This document shows, in pieces, positions 57,208-64,000 of a stretch of DNA of 64,000 nucleotides. A program made the translations under genes and the position numbers. Location of the stretch: assembly GCA_010015805.1 (NCBI GenBank), contig ML978122.1, forward strand, positions 1,460,453 through 1,524,452, written 5' to 3'. Each line of letters starts with the position of its first letter. Positions within the stretch are counted from its first letter, which is position 1. Below the pieces are notes generated by a model. It ran no database searches, was not told the origin of the DNA, and saw only the letters and a list, made by a program, of their open reading frames with translations. The DNA is from Rhizodiscina lignyota (Eukaryota; Ascomycota; Dothideomycetes; Aulographales; Rhizodiscinaceae).

Positions 57208-58475
57208 ATGTTAAGTGCATGAATATTTAGTAAACTAATGTGTTTTGAATACGACACATGTCTATTACACTGATTTTGAGTGGTATCTTGCGCCGCCACA
57301 GCGGTAAGTCCAAGAATAGGGGAACATCATTATCAAAAGATCTGGTGTATACCTTGTTGGACCTTAACGTTCGGTCAGAGTGACAGAATAAGAGCAACCC
57401 GTACTGTATCCTACCGATAGCATTATACATTAATGCATAGTAATGTTTTATCTGCTATAGATAAACTAGGTTTCAGTGTTTGTTCAAAAGTTTAAGGATT
57501 AGGGTTCCTAACCCTAAGACTCTATTCGACCACATTAAGCAGAATACACATTGAAGTCTATATTTGCATTGATATTCTCAAGCAGAGAGTAACTCACTAC
57601 GACACCTCAATGATCAAAACTTGTCATTGCTATTGCCGAGATACTTGCACACGCTTTGAACAATAACGACACCGAGTTTACACCGACTCGTCCGATAGGC
57701 CGAATTCCCCAGCATATCAACCCCTTAACTCAAATTCGCTTCTCCCACGTATTCCACGGCACTTGGGATTTCATCAGACCACCGCATGGCATTCGCTGTC
57801 TTCGGAAAACTCCCTATGTGGGAATAAGGATTTCAAAGAAACGGGGGCTTCGACCACGATACGCTCTTCTCGCCCGTGACTCCACAGTCGGTTGCTTCGG
57901 GTGGGCTGTTCTCAGGGGGTCTTACCGCTCTTACACTCCGCTTGCGACATCTTTTCGCCTCCTTTTCTGCCCTCAGCCCTCTTCACTGGTCAGCTTGTGC
58001 GACTGTCACGAGCACCAGCGAGAAGCGAGAAGCCTAAAATTGATCAATCACTTCGCATGACAAAGCCTCGTTCGCAAGGCGCGCAACCATCGCCATTGTA
58101 GCGCGCCGCCTCGTGCCGTGGTTGGCCTGCCGATTTTATTGTGACTCAAATATCTCCATGCTTTTTGATACTGGGCAGCTGGGGACAGAGCTGCATGTCC
58201 ACCGATGCGGCTGGTTTACGCGCCACGCGGACTCCGGACTGGTTTCATTTGTTTCTTGTCGCTTACTACGTGGCACGTTCAGCTGACATTATTATGGCCG
58301 ACCACCTTTCCACTCTTTCGCGCTTATTCTCATTCTTACTCGGCTCAGCGTCTTATAACTGGATGCTTTTTATTCTTTAGGAGATCCATTTCCGCGCAAG
58401 CCTCGGACTTCCATTCTAGTTTCTTATATACCATTCTGTCGCCCTCCAGTGCTCTGGTTTCGCAGCGTTCTCAAG
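57208..58475. other. intergenic
   Basis: About 1.3 kb. A plus-strand frame at 57656-58060 (134 residues) has no recognisable family. The right end holds the promoter of the F-box-like gene. Confidence 0.5.
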
Positions 58476-59147
58476 ATGGCAGAAAATATATCCTCTACTC
58501 ACCCACAGACGCAATCAGCTTTCTTTAGCTCGTTGCCTCTCGAGATCCGACTACTCATATACAGCTATGCCATCCCCAGCGAATATGTGGTCCTCGACAA
58601 ATTCGAAACCGAGAGACTCACTGCCGATCGTGGAGCGGTGAAGGTCTCGTACAAGAATCTTCGGGACAGTTTTCTATCGCCAATCCTCCTGAGCTGTCGT
58701 AGGATGTACCAAGAGGCCGCCGATATCCCCGTGAAGAACGTCCGCTTCTCAATCAACCTCCAATTCGGGCACACCAACGTCATGCCCTCGCCGTCATTCG
58801 CCTCCCGGATAAGGCGCCTCGAAGTTCTGTGCGACCTAACATACTTTGAGGCCATGGACGTCAAGCTGCGAAAGCTCGCGGAGATTTGTTCCTCTGGAGG
58901 ACAACTCAAGGATCTCCGCCTCGTTCCGTACTCTCAGCCCTACTGCATGACGAATCCACACAGCTTGAAAGAAAACCTGGAAGACATTCTCTGCCTGCGC
59001 GATTTTGGGGTGGTTGGGAAGACGGAGGTTGACTGCTCGCACTTGAAGACGAATCTACCGATCGAAGTTGCAGCGCTGCTTTGGCCAAATCTTACCAGCC
59101 CGGACGCTGTGGTGAACGCAATCCGGAGATCCCAGACGCATCTCTAA
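58476..59147 (+). CDS. F-box-like / 2EXR-type protein
   Basis: Intronless gene of 223 aa (start at 58476 preferred; an upstream in-frame ATG at 58449 adds nine residues). The N-terminus has FFSSLPLEIRLLIYSYAIP, the pattern of fungal F-box-like and 2EXR domains that recruit an SCF ubiquitin ligase or act in unknown ways. It is followed by LLSCRRMYQEAADI, also typical of this large fungal family, and LRLVPYSQPY further on. The rest has no catalytic motif. Such genes are numerous and variable in filamentous ascomycetes; no specific target can be given. Confidence 0.72.
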   Translation: MAENISSTHPQTQSAFFSSLPLEIRLLIYSYAIPSEYVVLDKFETERLTADRGAVKVSYKNLRDSFLSPILLSCRRMYQEAADIPVKNVRFSINLQFGHTNVMPSPSFASRIRRLEVLCDLTYFEAMDVKLRKLAEICSSGGQLKDLRLVPYSQPYCMTNPHSLKENLEDILCLRDFGVVGKTEVDCSHLKTNLPIEVAALLWPNLTSPDAVVNAIRRSQTHL

Positions 59148-60003
59148 TGACTGCGGAAGTCACCAAATTAAGAGCTTACACGCAACTTCCTTACCCATTT
59201 GGCCGTTCCAGCGTGCATCAGAACAGTGATAGGCATCATCGAGATCACACTGCTGGAAAGCCGCCTGAAACACAACATATCAGTGCCACCGCCTAAAAGC
59301 ACCCCAGGACGCTTCATTCAAGTCGAAAATATCTCTGTTCATACATGGTGACGTCACCGAATACACTTCTTCGTTAGCCGTATGACATTCGCAGACTAAA
59401 TATGCTTTGGATCCGAGGTCGAATGGGGGCTTCGTAGCAGCTCAATTATATGGAACCGAACGATGAAGGAGACTCCCACAGAAATCAAATGAGTTGTTTG
59501 GCATGGTTACGAAACCCCACAACTTGGGGACAGATCGCGGGACTTGGAGACAAATGTAGTGGTATGAGCAAAGCTCAAGAACCATAGAATCAGCTGACAT
59601 AGATAAGAAGCAGTAAGCATTGTACAGCATTCTGAAGTCAGAATCCTAATGCGCCATCGATGAGTAATTGAGAGGGATTGCGAGAGGTTGGAGATCTGGG
59701 AAGATTGAGGAGAATTGCTCTTCGTTGGACGTAATCTCAGTATGTACAATGAAATGGGACTCGTAAATTTCGGTGTACCCATCATGACTCGTCAAACATG
59801 TGCTATTCGTACAAGGGAAAAAGTTTGATAGCCTCGGGAATGAATGAGGTCTACAGGGTATCGCTCGCCAGAAATGAAGCCGAGAGATGAGTGGAAAATA
59901 GAAAATATGCCGCATTGGTCCCGACCATACGATGCAGTGCCCAAAGTCCCGCCTGCGAGTGTCCAAGGCTGTTGATAGCGAGATTACGAAAGCCGTGCTT
60001 TTC
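59148..60003. other. intergenic between convergent genes
   Basis: About 860 bp between the F-box-like gene and the third zinc-cluster regulator. Short frames occur on the minus strand but none is recognised. Confidence 0.5.
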
Positions 60004-63000
60004 TTACCTGGCTGACCGCGAGTTGAAAAAGGCATTGCTCTCGGCAATCATCCGCTCGATCTCTTGAGGCCCAATACTCTCGAGATTCTGCATCAGGCCA
60101 GCCTGTTGATCAACAGCGAGGCCACTGCCATGCATGGCCGTTGCTCCGCCTCCGACTCCCTGTGTGAGCATGTCTGCGGTCCAGTATGGATCCGGATAGT
60201 AGTCCTGATACTGCTGCGGCTGTGTGATCGCGGAGCTTGGAGACGTTCCGAACTCGTAGCTGCTGATTGACGAGAGCGGGTTGTCGAAGGACGATGTTGT
60301 GATGGACGTGTCGACATCAAGGGTCGTTGGGAAACTCCCCGGTGCCAAAAAGTTGGGGCTCACGGCCGGGAGAACGAAGTTCGGAGACCAGCTGGAAAGC
60401 TCGGCGAATGTTGTCGGAAGTTGGTTATACTGGGAGTTCGGATCGTAGGGAAGAGCGTGCGGAAGCGGCTGAGGGTGAAAGTAGTGAAGATTTTCATAAG
60501 CACTTGGTGATTGCGATGCCGTTCTTGAGCTGCCTGGCTTGTGCGATGAAACGGGAGAACCAGGCGTTGGTGGAAGATTGAAAAGAGGCAATTGGAGGCT
60601 GTCGGAGAGTGTGGATGTGTGTATTGGTCTGGCTGGGTAAATAAGTGTGGGTACGGACGAAGAAGACGTTGGGGCTGAAGTCGGGGCAGGCGGCTGTGTT
60701 GTAGGCTGGAGTCCTGGGGGAGTCACGGGAGCAATGCCTGTAGCGGATATTGGTTTATTGGGACGGTTGTAATCATCCGGTTGGATATAGCCAAATGGGG
60801 CGATTGATGGAGAGGTGGGCCCCATTAATGGACTAATCTTGTCGTTATTGTCTGTTGAAGGGTCCATTGGCGTAGAATGTGGCCGTAGTGACTCTGGTGA
60901 GACAGTCGTCGAGTCCGCAGAGATGGTGATATCGCCGTCTTTTTCATAAACTTTCAAGACCGCCTCAATAAGGTTCAGGTAGAGGTCGTGCGCAGAAGCT
61001 GCACCAGGCCACCTCTCGGCAGAGAGTGAGATGGACTCGAGTCCAACATCCAGGTAGCCTTCGACTTCCGGGCGGGGATGAAGTCTGCGGACTTCCTCAT
61101 ACGACAGAGTCCAGAGTAAGGTGTTGACGGCCATAAAGATACTTTGCACGAATATCCATGTGGTCTCGACATTCCTTCTCCTCATCTGCTCGCGGTGCAT
61201 GAGGACATTATATTGAACGGCGTCGTAACACTTGAGAGCAGCTTTTGACGATGGTTTCGGCACCTGAGGCGAAGGCCTGAAGAGGAAGACAACCATAGTA
61301 TTGTACCTTCCGTTAAACCTGATATGAGATCATTGACGTTAGCTACTTTTGAAACCAGAGCGTGTCGCAAATACAGGACTGAATTGATTTCACGCGGGTT
61401 AAGCACTAATGTGCATAAAGGCGCGCCGATGAGAGTTTGTGCTCACCAGGCTTTGTCCAAGCCAGTCCCTGTGTCCTCGAGCGGGCTCGCGTCTCTCCAA
61501 GCAATCAGCTTTTGTTCCATTTGCAGAAACCAAGGATAGCTGTCATCTATCGGTTCGGGTCGCTTCTTGAGATACAGCGCCTTTCTAATCTCCAATTGAA
61601 GGAGCCTCATCTTGAAGAAGTGCATCGATATCCATTTCTTGATGGACGGGCCAGGCGCCGGTAGTATGCCTTGGGGTGTTATGTACTCGTCATCCACAAT
61701 CTCGAAGAAATTCAAATTGATGTCCTCTTGATTGACAGACATCGCGCTTGGCCTTCCAAGGCTGTGCGCGAGACCAAAGTCCATTACAATGATGGACCAG
61801 GCCAAGCGCCTCCGCATGTCGAGCTCTAACGCATCTACAGGCTGACCACGACTGCCTCTGCCGACGGTCGCTTCATCGGTGAAACCGAGCGCTTCAGCAA
61901 GCCGCACCGCAGCTCCGATGACATAGTATATTGCAGTCCTTGTCGGCGTCAAGAGTGAATAGGCTGCAATGAGAGCGTACGCTTGGAGAGTTTGCACGCT
62001 CTTCAGTCGAACAACCTCTTCCAGAAACTTCAACGCCGCCAGATAGTACGCGTCTGCCAGCGCGGCAAACTGTTTGTCCATTCTTTGGAGCCCAACGGCG
62101 ATGACCATCCGAAGCGCAAAGTTTTTGAACGCGTCTTGCGATCCACCGTGGTAGACGTCGTCAATGTCTCGCAGAAATGACGGCTCGTGCAACATGGGGT
62201 ACATCGCATGTACCTTCATGAAGAACAAGTTCACAAGGTTTGACGTCAAATCCCTACTCGGCAGGTCTACTGCGGGAGCTTCGCTGTACATCGGTGTTGG
62301 AGGGTTCTCGGGGACGGCTATCGCTTCTTCCTCCGCAAACTGTTCTTCCACTGCTTTCACTTTCGTCTCTGATATTATTTGCTTGATGCTCTTGGAGTCT
62401 GAGAATTGCTTCGCAAGGTTCATCACCACACGGGATATGGCAATGCCGCTCGATGGGCCGAGAAACTTCGTCTCCTCGCTCTCCTTCAGTCGCACAAGGC
62501 CTGGATTGCGCACTGCAAGCTCAGAGTCGAGCTCACGGTCCTCCGCCTCAAGAATCGCCAGTTCCTGCTCCAACTGAAGTATCTTGTGCTGTAGCCACAC
62601 CACATATTTTCTCGAGACAATTGTTCGTTTCGTTACATCGAAGTATTCGCATTGAGCATTGGCTTTCTCGCAAGGGCTACATCGGGGCAGGCCAGGATCG
62701 CACTTAATCTTTCTCTGCGGTACGTCAGACTCCGCCAGATGGACGTTTCCCACTTATTCGTGCGAGACATACCTGCCGACATCGCGTGCAAACTGTCAGA
62801 GTTTGCTGGACCTGGATTCCCGACGGCTCTCTACTGGATCCCTTTGGTCTTGTGCGGGATCCAGTCGCAGCGCCCGAGACTGGAGATTTCTGCTCTGCTT
62901 GGGGAGAGATGTGGCTCGTCTCCGATGCGGAATGCATGTGCCCCGTGGGAGAAGTAGTGGACGACGATGCGCCTTGCAACTGCGAACTCGCACTCTCAGA

Positions 63001-63051
63001 CGGCTCGACATCCTCAGCAGACTGCGGGACAGCAGAAAAGGTGTGAAACAT
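60004..63051 (-). CDS. Zn(II)2Cys6 transcription factor with coiled coil and fungal_trans domain
   Basis: Regulator of 953 aa, model complement(60004..61318, 61447..62714, 62773..63051). The zinc cluster is split by the first intron (donor GTATGT): TVCTRCRQ joins RKIKCDPGLPRCSPCEKANAQC-type sequence, giving C-x2-C-x6-C-x6-C-x2-C-x6-C. A leucine-rich coiled coil follows (KILQLEQELAILEAEDREL), which fits dimeric binding. The fungal_trans region contains FFMKVHAMYPMLHEPSFL, QTLQAYALIAAYSLL and RRRLAWSIIVMDFGLAHSLGRPSAM. The C-terminal third is Pro/Ser/Thr-rich with NPLSSISSYEFG, a probable activation domain. The most upstream ATG (63051) is tentative. Nothing nearby indicates its targets. Confidence 0.9.
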
Positions 63052-64000
63052 CGGCGTGCGACGAGGGAGAGGGCGTCGACTGGGTTCAAACGGAGGAGAG
63101 GCTCAAGGCTTTTCTAAGGATACAGCGCGACGTCGAAAATGGTATCACAACGATGGATGTGCATTGCCAAGCAGGCACTGCAGCCTTCCAAGAAGAGGTT
63201 AAAGCATGCATTGAAGGACTGGAGAGAGGCTAGCTGTACAGCAGCGCGCGCGCGCGTGGGAGCGATCACATCAGCGTATGAATGTCGCTTTCCTAGCGAA
63301 GGCCGAGTCCATTTGGAGCGGCGCAGATAGCCACTGAGGAGCCGATCCCCCGCTGGCAGCGTGAGAGGCAGCCCGCCGTTGCACGCATCATCCCACACGC
63401 TTCCCTTCTCGGCTGGCGCTCTTGCACCGTTCAAGTCGTAGGGCTGACGGGTGTCGATCAAAAAGGTGGGACAGCTCGTGCATGGCATTCGAGTCCGGTG
63501 GAGTTTGAGGCTCTTCTTGCTGTGAAATGCCTTCGCCGAGTTGTTCGACCACCGCGTCAAACCTCCGGGCCAACATGGACTCGGACGTAGCGAGTATAGG
63601 CTCATATTGCCACGCTAACGGTAAAAGGGTCCCGGCTAACGCGCGATGCGCGTGGCTTTATCGCTGCAAGGATTTAGTGGCATTCTCACGTGCGACCAAT
63701 ATTTCTCCATCATCTCACCTCTTGTGGGCCTCTCACGGCGCCAGGCTTCCAATGTGCTTTTCGTGCCCAAAATTCGGTTCTTAGGGGGCGTTTTTGGAGT
63801 GCTGTGCCTTCTCCTTGGGTCAATGGCTGGTTGTATTTAGAGTTTCCATTGCGATACCCCGCCTGCACTTCCTGGACGGAATCTCGACGAGCGAGTGACG
63901 AGAAGCGAGGCCTGTCGCGCGACAGCGCCCGACATACCACTCTACCTTCCAGGTGGCCTCTCTTCAACTGATCAGGGGAGGGGAAGGGCCCAGTGGTCCC
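63052..64000. other. upstream region of the zinc-cluster gene, window edge
   Basis: About 950 bp with the promoter of the minus-strand regulator. It includes a (GC)n stretch (GCAGCGCGCGCGCGCG) at about 63241-63256. No gene recognised. Confidence 0.5.

Overview
The window is nuclear DNA of a filamentous ascomycete (Pezizomycotina; Dothideomycetes or a neighbouring class is my guess, not something the sequence proves). Evidence: genes are split by short GT-AG introns of about 50-130 bp with CTAAC/CTGAC-type branch sites, there are three Zn(II)2Cys6 transcription factors, and conserved eukaryotic genes (SUMO, CMC4, Nup84/Nup107) sit beside specialised-metabolism genes. Gene models below were spliced by eye from reading frame, splice signals and family motifs.

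Left end (0.2-2.3 kb): a UstYa-family oxidase gene (DUF3328, both HxxHC motifs intact) is divergently transcribed from a secreted precursor with seven identical copies of an 11-residue peptide, each flanked by Kex2 sites. This pair is the hallmark of a dikaritin/ustiloxin-type fungal RiPP locus, and I do not recognise the core peptide as a described product. The rest of the locus may lie beyond base 1. Next to it is a decayed DUF3435 tyrosine-recombinase gene (about 3.7-5.0 kb), then a conserved alpha/beta hydrolase gene (6.1-7.5 kb).

8.4-18 kb: an aromatic-catabolism-like cluster of dienelactone hydrolase, salicylate-hydroxylase-type FAD monooxygenase, MFS transporter and zinc-cluster regulator, arranged as two divergent pairs. 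A desert of about 6 kb follows.

24-42.6 kb: a probable biosynthetic cluster for a phenylpyruvate-derived metabolite. It holds a zinc-cluster regulator (with a probable 4-nt microexon), chorismate synthase, prephenate dehydratase, DAHP synthase, an NRPS-like A-T-TE synthetase of the aryl-pyruvate-condensing type, and further away a zinc alcohol dehydrogenase. The three primary-metabolism enzymes cover the entry, the end and the phenylalanine branch of the shikimate route. They look like dedicated copies that feed phenylpyruvate to the synthetase. A minisatellite and a 5S rRNA-like gene with a broken terminal stem lie between synthetase and dehydrogenase.

43-64 kb: mostly core genome. It has a small conserved coiled-coil protein, a fused succinyl-CoA-synthetase-like alpha-beta protein, SUMO, the tiny five-exon CMC4, nucleoporin Nup84/107, a large repeat-rich GPI-anchored cell-surface protein, an F-box-like protein, and a third zinc-cluster regulator.
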